From a virus: a DNA stretch of 36,172 bases. Below are positions 1 through 7,535 of the stretch, one piece after another. The position numbers and the translations under genes were made by a program. The notes beneath the pieces are model-generated. The model saw only the letters and a program-made list of their open reading frames with translations. It did not search any database and was not told where the DNA came from. The first letter of the stretch is position 1. Each line of letters opens with the position of its first letter. The stretch is from positions 1 through 36,172 of the IMG/VR virus record IMGVR_UViG_3300024518_004941; one strand, 5' to 3'.

Positions 1-27
1 AAAAAGGCCTCTTCGGAGGCCTTTTTT
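1..27. terminator. Bidirectional intrinsic terminator with UUCG loop
   Basis: Stem GGCCTC (6-11) and GAGGCC (16-21) closes a TTCG tetraloop (12-15). It is extended by A1-5 pairing with T22-26 and followed by a T run, so it can work in both directions. It separates whatever lies left of the window from the transcription unit starting at the late box at 73. Confidence 0.93.
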
Positions 28-72
28 ATGCCTGACGTTACCCTCAAAATTATGTCCTCTTTGGGAATATAA

Positions 73-80
73 GATAAATA
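73..80 (+). promoter_or_regulatory. T4-type late promoter (GATAAATA)
   Basis: Seven of eight bases match the T4 late consensus TATAAATA. The box ends 27 bases before the start codon at 108 and follows a terminator, which is where a new transcription unit should begin. Confidence 0.75.
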
Positions 81-107
81 TTTAAAACCCCTTTAGAGAT
101 TCATTTA

Positions 108-443
108 ATGGCTGACAAATTAACATTCAAAGACTACGTATCGTCGAAAGATCAATTACGTTCAGCTATCTCTAATACTCCCCAGCGCATTGCCGAATAT
201 GAAGTGCGTACATACTGCAAATTACCTGTCGGTGAGACCAAAGAAGAAAAAGAACATGTAAATCTTCGACCAAAACACAAAATAATTGTTGAATGGTTGT
301 ACGAAGATGTGGATAATCCCACCCCTCTTAACCTGAGATTTGAAGGTCCAGTTGATTCTGATCCTTCAGAAGAACGCGCAGCACTCTGGAAAGGCGAACG
401 TCTTTTGAAGTGGTTGTTGCGTAATACTCACGAAAATACTTAG
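108..443 (+). CDS. Unidentified 111-aa protein
   Basis: I do not recognise this protein. It is small, charged and soluble-looking, with no membrane segment. Residues 5-11 (LTFKDYV) resemble the start of the 56-aa product at 4219 (LSFKEYL) and, more loosely, the T4 capsid-targeting leader MKTYQEFIAE found on internal head proteins. It is the first gene after a terminator and a late promoter, so it is probably expressed late and may be virion-associated, which is inference. The upstream TAGAGA is a weak ribosome site. The gene ends 10 bases before the next gene, consistent with one operon. Confidence 0.7.
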   Translation: MADKLTFKDYVSSKDQLRSAISNTPQRIAEYEVRTYCKLPVGETKEEKEHVNLRPKHKIIVEWLYEDVDNPTPLNLRFEGPVDSDPSEERAALWKGERLLKWLLRNTHENT

Positions 444-453
444 AGGCATATGT

Positions 454-1026
454 ATGAAGGCACGCACCCATTTTCCCGTTAGACGCTTTCGGGAATTGTT
501 TACCTTGTTGTTCCGTAGCAAAACTGCTGAGACAAACAGCAACGAAATATCTGAATATGATTTAATTGAAGCCCTCCTTCTTGTCGAATCTATTTGCATC
601 CATCGTCTCATCGGAGATCCTCAAGAATGGAAAGGCGACAAAAAACGAAAATATAAAAACCTATTCAAAAGCATTCAAATTGAATGCAAAGAAACTATTC
701 GTGAATACTTCACTTGTGAAGGTATTCCCGCTCGAGGCGTAACGATAACTAAATTTAACACCCTCATTCTCGAATCAATATTCAACATTCTTCAGTTAGC
801 AGGACCAGAAAGATCGTTGAAACTCATCACCACTCTCCGCAAAGCAATCGAACGAGATTTGCAAAATATGCGAGATATACACTATGATGATGCAGTGATT
901 GCTCGAATGATTCTCGATAATCATAGCAAAAAGCGTGCAGAAAATCGACGTAACCCAAAGAAAATGACTACAACCGCCCGATTAGAAATGATTGAAATGG
1001 TTGTGGAGAATATACAACCAGCATAA
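454..1026 (+). CDS. Unidentified 190-aa helical, basic protein
   Basis: I do not recognise a family. The N-terminal 25 residues are basic (RTHFPVRRFRELF). The rest looks mostly alpha-helical with many charged residues and no beta-rich structural repeats. A second basic patch, KKRAENRRNPKK, lies at about residues 158-170. AGAGG just upstream of the ATG is a reasonable ribosome site. It sits between the first late gene and the gp13-like neck gene, so a role in head or neck assembly is possible. Composition does not suggest tail terminator gp3, which would be expected to be more beta-rich. Function is open. Confidence 0.7.
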   Translation: MKARTHFPVRRFRELFTLLFRSKTAETNSNEISEYDLIEALLLVESICIHRLIGDPQEWKGDKKRKYKNLFKSIQIECKETIREYFTCEGIPARGVTITKFNTLILESIFNILQLAGPERSLKLITTLRKAIERDLQNMRDIHYDDAVIARMILDNHSKKRAENRRNPKKMTTTARLEMIEMVVENIQPA

Positions 1027-1073
1027 TTATATCAGGTAAGGCCGTGTAAAGCAGCCTTGTCGATTCCCACCGT

Positions 1074-1081
1074 CATAAATA
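1074..1081 (+). promoter_or_regulatory. T4-type late promoter (CATAAATA)
   Basis: The box lies in the 85-base gap before the neck gene and ends 30 bases before the preferred ATG at 1112. Only the first base departs from TATAAATA. Confidence 0.82.
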
Positions 1082-1111
1082 CCCAGACACATTCTAGGAG
1101 TGTATGATAAT

Positions 1112-4100
1112 ATGGGTACATTTGACCAATTCAGTGACATAACAGGCCAACTCCAACGAGAAGGCGAGACTATAACTTTAACATTTGCACAGGGATTACC
1201 TGTCACGGGGCAAGGTACCGTTACGTGGAATATTCCGGCACCATCAGCAGGTTGTGAAGCTGGAAGTGATGGATTTTATTGTGGAATGGTTGTGTTGCTC
1301 AGTAGAGTGCCTTTAGCAGAACAACATATCCCAGTAGCTGGCAAATTTTATACTGGTGATCCGACAGCCAATTTTGACACGCACACAGGAGACACAATTG
1401 GTGGTACGCTTGTTAGTGGTACGCTTGTTGGTCATGCTCTTGTTATCGGTGCCTTTTATGAAGGCGACAAAAAATCTCGTGGTGAAGAATTAACAACTAC
1501 TTTTATAGTTACAGATCTTGAAGAGAATGTTCCATATTATGTAGCAGGATATGCTGCGGATTGTCAAGCTCGTTACCACTCAGAAGGACAGAGAGCTTAT
1601 TCTGACAATTATGGGAATACTGAAGAAGCTGATTTTGGAAGTCAACAAACAATTCAAATGAACGGTGGCGCTAGCAATGGTGTTAAAACAACCGATGGCA
1701 CAAATCTTATTCCTAGTACAATTTACGAATTTGACGTTGAAGTAAACGAAAATTTTCCAGAACCAGGCCTTCCAAGTGACGTCATTAATGTTAAAGTTGA
1801 TGGGTTGCACGTTCAAACATATGAAGACTTAATAACGGAAATTAATATACAACTTTCTCTAGCGGACAATCCTCCACAACAGCCAGTTCCACCAAACGCC
1901 GGTTCTTATTTGATCGACATTGCTGGAATGGAAGCGTTTCAATTCAATGGACTATCATACGATTCGGTTGACGCCTTATTTGAACCAACCGACCCAGCTG
2001 TTATTGGCATGGGTGATTACTGGTTCGATACAGCAAATGATACTCTTCAAAGATGGAATATTCCATCTCCAACAGGATGGAATCTTGTTAATATAATCAA
2101 ATACTTAGAAGATCCAACATCTCCTCAATGTGATGATTATTGGTTTGATGGAGCTGATGCGTGGCTTTGGAACGGTTCAACGTGGTGTGATCTTATAACT
2201 ATTATATCAGAAAACGATCCAGTTGATTGTCCTGTAATTGACTGTGGCACATTTTGGTATGATGAAACAAGTGCGGTATTAAACGAATGGAGTATAAACG
2301 AAGTTCGGTGGATAGAAACAACAGCTATTTTTTGGCCTGAGGCTCCTAACCAACTTTCCGATGGAACATATTGGTTTGATCTTGATACTAATCTACTGAG
2401 CCTAAGAACAGCAAGTGCTTGGGTAACTACCACAGCCTTAATTCAAGAAGATGAACCAACACCACCACTCGCTGATGGACAATTGTGGTTTAATCCTGAA
2501 AATGAAGAATTAAAAGTATGGGATAACACGTTGATGGTATTCAACGATTTGCCTGTATTGGTTTGGGCAGGAGATCCTACAATTGTAGAATCATGTGATC
2601 TGTGGTGGGACTCCGTATCAGATATTTTATACACATGGGATGTTATAAACAGTGAATGGGATCAGGTTGCCGAATTTATTCAATCACCAAACGACCCTGC
2701 GGTACCACCAGTTATTGCAGTGGATACTGTATGGTATCAACCATCAACAAACGTATTATCACGTTGGGATGGTGGCCAGTGGGTTGTAGTAACAGTTATT
2801 TTATATCCAACAGATCCAACATCACCAGTACTTGGTGACGCTTGGTTGAATACAACAACAGGTGTTTGGAGTATTTGGGATACTCCATCTGCTGGTTGGA
2901 ATGTTATTGATCCTGTTGATCTTGATACAGATCCGAATTCAATTCCACAAGGAACATTATGGTTTGACACAACAACAAATGCATTTTTCCAACGTGTTGG
3001 TTCTGCGTGGGTGTCTATCCCATTCACAACCTCCCCAATATCTCCAACTGAAGGTGATCTTTGGTTCAATAGTGACGAGAAAACATTAAACACATGGAAC
3101 GGTTTTACCTGGGTGGTAACTGGTCCTAGAGTAGCAATCGGTTTGAGTACTTCAGGTAATCTTGTCTTTACAACAAAGAATGGTGGTAGCAACGTCTGTA
3201 CAATGTTAATTGTACCTGGCGCCGCTGGTCAATTTGCAACAGTTAGTACTGGTTTTGCAGATTTTCACTCATTTGGCCACTTTAATTCATTCGTAGAAGC
3301 AACATTCAATGCTCCACCCCTATCCGAAACAAACGTATCAGAAGAAGGATTTTTATTTAACAATCTTCCAGCACAAATTCTTCCACAAATTTATGGTCGA
3401 GACGGTATTCCAGGCGAGCCAATGTATAATGTGGTTGGTATTGGTGATGATGGAACACCAGACGAAAGACGAGAGCTTGCAGGCAGCCTTAGAGCACAAT
3501 TGGGCTATCCAGTTATCGATGTTGAATTAACAAGTTATCAGTTAGATGAAGCAATTCAGGGTGGAATAGAATCCCTTAGAAAGCGTAGTGAAATTGCTTA
3601 TAAGCGTGGTTTCTTTTTTATGGACGTTGAACCACAAATCCAAGCATATCGACTAACAAACAAAAAAGCAGGCTTTCATAAGATTGTTAATATCAGTACA
3701 GCCCATCGTTTCACATCTGCATTTTTGAGTACAGCTCACGGTGCTGGTGTGTATGGACAGGTTGTGTTGCAACATTTATATAACATGGGAACTTACGATC
3801 TAACAAGTTTTCATTTGGTTGCTCAATACATTGAACAACTTGAACACTTATTTGCTACACGACTTACATTCCACTGGGATGAATCGTCTCGTGTATTCAG
3901 TCTTCACCACACGTTTGTATTTCCTGAACGAATCTTACTTGATTGTTCAATTGAACGAACAGAGCAAGAATTGCTCAAGGACAGATGGTGTAAAACTTGG
4001 ATTGAAAAGTATGCGCTCAGTCAATCTCGCTATATGTTAGCTGAGATTAGAGGTAAGTATGCATCATTGCCCGGTGCTGGTGGTGGTGTTTCTCTGAACG

Positions 4101-4219
4101 CAGCAGACTTAATCACAAGAGCAGATCAAGATATGGCAGATCTATATCAACAGTTAGACGATATGGTTCCAAGTCAAATCGAAAACTGGGGCATGGGAAC
4201 TACGTTCGTGATAGGCTAA
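1112..4219 (+). CDS. gp13: Giant gp13-like neck protein with N-terminal WFD repeats
   Basis: The C-terminal ~250 residues (from about 785) read like T4-group neck protein gp13. They contain RAQLGYPVIDVEL, a long helical and beta core, and AEIRGKYASLPGAGGG near the end, a pattern familiar from marine T4-like gp13. That family usually has about 300 residues, while this product has 1035. The extra N-terminal part has a ~260-residue beta-rich region and then about ten repeats of ~39 residues (W positions from residue 304 to 651). Their pattern is G-x-x-W-(F/Y/W)-(D/N) ... L-x-x-W-x-G-x-x-W. Such repeats occur in phage fibres and adhesins. A GTG at 1100 is also open in frame, but the ribosome site TAGGAG (1095-1100) overlaps it and is correctly spaced for ATG 1112. 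The stop overlaps the next ATG (TAATG). The gp13 assignment rests on recalled motifs. Confidence 0.78.
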   Translation: MGTFDQFSDITGQLQREGETITLTFAQGLPVTGQGTVTWNIPAPSAGCEAGSDGFYCGMVVLLSRVPLAEQHIPVAGKFYTGDPTANFDTHTGDTIGGTLVSGTLVGHALVIGAFYEGDKKSRGEELTTTFIVTDLEENVPYYVAGYAADCQARYHSEGQRAYSDNYGNTEEADFGSQQTIQMNGGASNGVKTTDGTNLIPSTIYEFDVEVNENFPEPGLPSDVINVKVDGLHVQTYEDLITEINIQLSLADNPPQQPVPPNAGSYLIDIAGMEAFQFNGLSYDSVDALFEPTDPAVIGMGDYWFDTANDTLQRWNIPSPTGWNLVNIIKYLEDPTSPQCDDYWFDGADAWLWNGSTWCDLITIISENDPVDCPVIDCGTFWYDETSAVLNEWSINEVRWIETTAIFWPEAPNQLSDGTYWFDLDTNLLSLRTASAWVTTTALIQEDEPTPPLADGQLWFNPENEELKVWDNTLMVFNDLPVLVWAGDPTIVESCDLWWDSVSDILYTWDVINSEWDQVAEFIQSPNDPAVPPVIAVDTVWYQPSTNVLSRWDGGQWVVVTVILYPTDPTSPVLGDAWLNTTTGVWSIWDTPSAGWNVIDPVDLDTDPNSIPQGTLWFDTTTNAFFQRVGSAWVSIPFTTSPISPTEGDLWFNSDEKTLNTWNGFTWVVTGPRVAIGLSTSGNLVFTTKNGGSNVCTMLIVPGAAGQFATVSTGFADFHSFGHFNSFVEATFNAPPLSETNVSEEGFLFNNLPAQILPQIYGRDGIPGEPMYNVVGIGDDGTPDERRELAGSLRAQLGYPVIDVELTSYQLDEAIQGGIESLRKRSEIAYKRGFFFMDVEPQIQAYRLTNKKAGFHKIVNISTAHRFTSAFLSTAHGAGVYGQVVLQHLYNMGTYDLTSFHLVAQYIEQLEHLFATRLTFHWDESSRVFSLHHTFVFPERILLDCSIERTEQELLKDRWCKTWIEKYALSQSRYMLAEIRGKYASLPGAGGGVSLNAADLITRADQDMADLYQQLDDMVPSQIENWGMGTTFVIG
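2000..3130 (+). repeat. Ten tandem WFD-type coding repeats in the neck gene
   Basis: Units begin near 2021, 2141, 2255, 2371, 2487, 2603, 2730, 2841, 2959 and 3062, so the period is about 115 bases. The encoded consensus is (G/D)-x-(L/Y)-W-(F/Y)-(D/N) followed by about ten residues, then W-x-G-x-x-W. DNA identity between units is low while the protein pattern is kept, which suggests old duplications under selection. Confidence 0.85.
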
Positions 4220-4389
4220 TGGATACGAAAACCCCACTATCCTTCAAAGAGTATCTAAATTATGAAGGCGAGCATAAAACAAAAGAAGCTCGAAAATTGG
4301 AAAAGAAAACGCCCAAAAATAAGATGTATGGAGGTAGCGGGACATTCTCCGACAAAGAGAAAGAAAACAACCGCGATGAGTCGAAATGA
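4219..4389 (+). CDS. Small 56-aa basic protein between gp13 and gp14
   Basis: The ATG overlaps the stop of the neck gene (TAATG), and its own stop overlaps the next ATG (ATGA), so translation is probably coupled on both sides. The product starts MDTKTPLSFKEYLNYEGE and is rich in Lys, Glu and Asn. No family is recognised. LSFKEYL resembles LTFKDYV in the 111-aa product at 108. A short internal or core protein is one option, which is inference. The seamless overlaps are the main support that it is real. Confidence 0.6.
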   Translation: MDTKTPLSFKEYLNYEGEHKTKEARKLEKKTPKNKMYGGSGTFSDKEKENNRDESK

Positions 4390-4577
4390 AACTCTGTGAA
4401 GTTATAAATTTATCTCCCAATATTGTTAAGTATCCTGAAATCGAATATCCGAATCAATATGATAATAAGAATTGGGGTAAAAATATGAAAGTTAAACTAA
4501 ACGATGTGATAGTACGTGATACCAAAACCGGAACAATTTACAGTCGCAAAACAATAGCACAAAGGAAAGCACAATGA
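4386..4577 (+). CDS. Small 63-aa protein, unknown
   Basis: It shares ATGA overlaps with the genes before and after it. The product begins MKLCEVINLSP and ends in a basic tail (RKTIAQRKAQ). No family is recognised. A second in-frame ATG at 4485 has GGGG seven bases upstream, so a 30-residue form is possible. The position between neck genes suggests a late, possibly structural, role. Confidence 0.5.
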   Translation: MKLCEVINLSPNIVKYPEIEYPNQYDNKNWGKNMKVKLNDVIVRDTKTGTIYSRKTIAQRKAQ

Positions 4578-5002
4578 AAAAGAAAACGTTTTTACAATCG
4601 CTGAAGGAAATGGACGTAGAGTTTAATGTCCCAGGCGCAAACGATGATGAGGCAGCTGGTGGTGAAATGACACCCGATATGACTGCCAACACAGATCGAG
4701 AGTCGGATGACAAACAAGTTGAAGTATCAACTGTTCTCACAATGGATAGTGATTTTTTCACTCACTTGCTTCAATCAGCAAGTGAAATGGAAGAAGATGA
4801 ACTTGCCACAGTTGCAGCTGAACTGATTGAAAAGTCTAAAACCAAAAAAGTTCTCACAATGGACGATATGAACGGTTACGATGATGACGGCATGGATGAT
4901 GAAACTGTAGGTGATGAATTGCCTGACGAAACTGATCCAGTTGGAGTAGTTGATAACGCAGATATGCGTCCAGAAGAAGAATGTGAGACGTCTGGATACT
5001 AA
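4574..5002 (+). CDS. Acidic 142-aa protein, possible internal or core protein
   Basis: The product is strongly acidic, dominated by Asp, Glu and Met, with a C-terminal half rich in D/E runs and no membrane segment. The basic start MKKKTFLQSLKE ends in Leu-Lys-Glu, which matches the (L/I)-x-E cleavage rule of the T4 prohead protease. Together with TF it resembles a T4 capsid-targeting leader. A good ribosome site (AAAGGAAA) precedes the ATG, which overlaps the previous stop. A prohead core or internal protein is a reasonable guess, but no homologue is recognised. A packaging or assembly accessory encoded next to the neck genes is the alternative. Confidence 0.65.
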   Translation: MKKKTFLQSLKEMDVEFNVPGANDDEAAGGEMTPDMTANTDRESDDKQVEVSTVLTMDSDFFTHLLQSASEMEEDELATVAAELIEKSKTKKVLTMDDMNGYDDDGMDDETVGDELPDETDPVGVVDNADMRPEEECETSGY

Positions 5003-5005
5003 AGT

Positions 5006-6676
5006 ATGAGTGCATTTGACGACGGTTGCAAGAACACAGTTGGGCCTAGATTTCCTGATGATGGTTCAACAGTACCACCAGGGTGTATACCAAAACCTTC
5101 TGGGGTAGGCGCGTGCCCAACTCCTAGTAAAGATATTGATTGTAAACCGTGGCAATTAACAAAATCCAAAGATACATGTTTCATTGATGGAGTTGTTGAT
5201 GAAGCTCTTGCAATTGCTGGTGCTGATTTTAATGTATACAAACTTCTAGGTGTCCATGAACAAGGCAAACTCGTTGATGTAACAGGAAAAGGACAAGGAA
5301 TCTCTGGTGGTTCGTTGATTGGATTCCCACCAGAAAATGCGTTTGATATATTTGTGTCACAGTGGCGATCTCTTCAAAAAGGTGAAAGTGCAATATTGGC
5401 CTCGACTTTTATTGGATACGATTTTGGTGCAATCAAAACAAACGATGCTAGTCGAAATAGATATGGAGTGGATACGAGCGTTCGTAAACACATCACTGCC
5501 TTTGCTATTAAACAATCGTCAAATCCTTTACAACGTGTAACACAAGCTCGTCTTGAGCGATCAGAAGATGGAATGAGATGGTATGGTGTTCAAGTGGTTA
5601 ATCTTCCAGATGATGATTGTTTAACTACAGTGCTTTCCAGATCATCTGTTCCAAACCGTTATTGGAGACTTCGTCCGTTATCATTTAACGGAACAGATAC
5701 TGATGTTTGGGCTGTTGTCGCTTTTCAACTGTTTCATAATTATGATCCAACAGCTATTGACAATATCCAAGATAAGATCTTTCTTGAGAATAGAGATCGT
5801 GACTACAATGACGAAGCAATCACTATCAAAGGTTCTTATGATTTGATTGATGTGCAATCTGAACTAACACGATTTGGTATTGAATTACCATCTCAAGCAA
5901 TTTATGCAACGATAAATTTCTCTAGTTGTGTCGCTTTGATTGGACGTCCAGTGGTCATTGGAGACATTATTCAGTTGCCAAGTGAAACACAATTCTCTGG
6001 AGATTTGGAACCAATTGAAAAATGGATGGAAGTAACAGACACAGCTTGGAGTACTGAAGGTTATTCGCCAGGTTGGACACCAACACTGATGAGAATTATT
6101 TTACAACCAGCATTTGCTTCACAAGAAACTCAAAATATTTTTGGTGATCTAAAAGAAAACGAACTGGTTGATCAATTGGGATTACTCGACAAAGGTGACG
6201 GACAACATCCAATCTTTCAAGATTATTCTGATGCAAGTCAAACAGCAACAGCTGATGCTAAGTCAGCTGTTCCAGAAAGAGGTGGTGAATCCTCAAGTAC
6301 AATTAGAGCTTGGGAAGAGGAAGAGGTAGCTGGTGCTCGTGAAGATGGTGTAGATAATCTTCAAAAAATTGGTCAAAATCCAATTGGATTTCATACCGAA
6401 GATGCTATGCCACCTAATGATGCTCCGTTCACAGAAGGTGACGCGTTTCCAGCAAGTCCAGTACAGGCTGACTATCACAGACTTACATATGAGAATATAA
6501 ATTCAGAAGTTCCTGCTCGTTTGTATAGATACAGTGAATCGAAGGGTCGTTGGATTTTCTTAGAAAAGGATCGTCGTGAACAATTCAATTCTACTAAACC
6601 AATACTACAAGAATTTTTAACTTCACCCAATAGAGTGAATCATAATCAAATAAGTAGAGAGGAGGATGACGGTTAA
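5006..6676 (+). CDS. gp14: Enlarged gp14-like neck protein with discoidin-like domain
   Basis: Residues ~270-395 follow the T4 neck protein gp14 pattern. That pattern is a DEAITIKGSYDLIDVQSEL-type strand region, then VVIGDIIQLPS, then a W-rich segment ending in QPAFASQETQNIFGD. T4 gp14 has 256 residues, and this product has 556. Residues ~120-245 look like an F5/8 type C (discoidin) fold: ERSEDGMRWYGVQVV, then RYWRLRPLSFNGTD, then WAVVAFQLF. The first 58 residues contain five cysteines (8, 27, 37, 46, 58), unusual for a cytoplasmic phage protein. The order gp13-gp14-gp15 supports the call. The stop overlaps the next ATG. The gp14 match is moderate and comes from memory of the family. Confidence 0.68.
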   Translation: MSAFDDGCKNTVGPRFPDDGSTVPPGCIPKPSGVGACPTPSKDIDCKPWQLTKSKDTCFIDGVVDEALAIAGADFNVYKLLGVHEQGKLVDVTGKGQGISGGSLIGFPPENAFDIFVSQWRSLQKGESAILASTFIGYDFGAIKTNDASRNRYGVDTSVRKHITAFAIKQSSNPLQRVTQARLERSEDGMRWYGVQVVNLPDDDCLTTVLSRSSVPNRYWRLRPLSFNGTDTDVWAVVAFQLFHNYDPTAIDNIQDKIFLENRDRDYNDEAITIKGSYDLIDVQSELTRFGIELPSQAIYATINFSSCVALIGRPVVIGDIIQLPSETQFSGDLEPIEKWMEVTDTAWSTEGYSPGWTPTLMRIILQPAFASQETQNIFGDLKENELVDQLGLLDKGDGQHPIFQDYSDASQTATADAKSAVPERGGESSSTIRAWEEEEVAGAREDGVDNLQKIGQNPIGFHTEDAMPPNDAPFTEGDAFPASPVQADYHRLTYENINSEVPARLYRYSESKGRWIFLEKDRREQFNSTKPILQEFLTSPNRVNHNQISREEDDG

Positions 6677-7449
6677 TGTCTGAATTTACAGGATATTATT
6701 ATAATCACCAACTGCGTCAATATTTGCTTCAGTTCATGGCCATTTTTGCAAATATGGAGGTGACTGTTGGCAAAACTAACGAGGTTGAAGCTCGCACAAT
6801 TAGAGTTCCAATTAAGAATGCCAGTTCGGATAGAGTTGTAGCAAGCATAAAATCTGATAACACTCAGAATAAACCTGTGCGTCTTCCTTTACTTGCAGCA
6901 GGTTTAACAAATGTTGTACTTGCTCCTCAATTAAGAAAAGGTATTGGTCAAACTCGCCGCCACGCAGAAATGCCAACAGGTGGAGAATTTCCAACTGATA
7001 TCAGAGTTGTTAGACAACGCATGCCTGTTCCTTACGTTGCAACCTTCGATCTCGGAATTTGGGCAAGCAATCAAGATCAACACTATCAAATAATTGAACA
7101 AATATTAATGTTATTCGATCCAATCCTACAAATTCAGACAAGCGATGATGTTAATGATTGGGCTAGAATAACCACAGTTGAACTGGTTGGAATCAATTTC
7201 GAAGAAAATATTCCACCAAGCGTAGACCGCCGTTTAATCCAAACCACATTAAATTTTGAAGTCCCAATTTATATTTCTGCACCGACAGAAGTTCATGATA
7301 AATTTGTGCAAGATATCTTTCTTCGTATCGGCGCAGTTAGCTTGGTAGCGCAAACATCGGAAGACATCATTGCAGATCTTGACGCTCAAGGAATTACTTA
7401 CGATCACGTATTTTCGCTGGGTGATGTCGATCTCGATAGTGATGCGTAG
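6676..7449 (+). CDS. gp15: Tail terminator / sheath stabilizer gp15
   Basis: The protein aligns by eye with T4 gp15 in several places. These are the opening YYYNHQLRQYLLQFMAIFANM, the RVPIKNAS segment, QIIEQILMLFDPIL and RRLIQTTLNFEVPIY. Length (257) is close to T4's 272. gp15 forms the ring that ends tail polymerisation and joins the tail to the neck. The ATG overlaps the gp14 stop, with GAGGAGG upstream. It is followed by an 86-base gap with a late promoter for the sheath gene. Confidence 0.9.
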   Translation: MSEFTGYYYNHQLRQYLLQFMAIFANMEVTVGKTNEVEARTIRVPIKNASSDRVVASIKSDNTQNKPVRLPLLAAGLTNVVLAPQLRKGIGQTRRHAEMPTGGEFPTDIRVVRQRMPVPYVATFDLGIWASNQDQHYQIIEQILMLFDPILQIQTSDDVNDWARITTVELVGINFEENIPPSVDRRLIQTTLNFEVPIYISAPTEVHDKFVQDIFLRIGAVSLVAQTSEDIIADLDAQGITYDHVFSLGDVDLDSDA

Positions 7450-7476
7450 TTTTTGTAAGTATTTCTAGGATCATTC

Positions 7477-7484
7477 TATAAATA
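7477..7484 (+). promoter_or_regulatory. T4-type late promoter (TATAAATA)
   Basis: A full 8/8 match to the T4 late consensus, in the gap between gp15 and gp18. It ends 51 bases before the sheath start codon. Confidence 0.9.
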
Positions 7485-7535
7485 CCCTCAACTACAAAAG
7501 GTAGCACGAATTTCACTCTACAAGGAGAATGACAG

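Noticed and set aside
1100-1111. GTG start at 1100 for the neck protein
   Set aside because: The ribosome site TAGGAG overlaps this codon. ATG 1112 has proper spacing.
2737-3192. 151-codon open frame on the minus strand inside the neck gene
   Set aside because: It is antisense to the WFD repeats, has no ribosome site or promoter, and its composition mirrors the repeat region.
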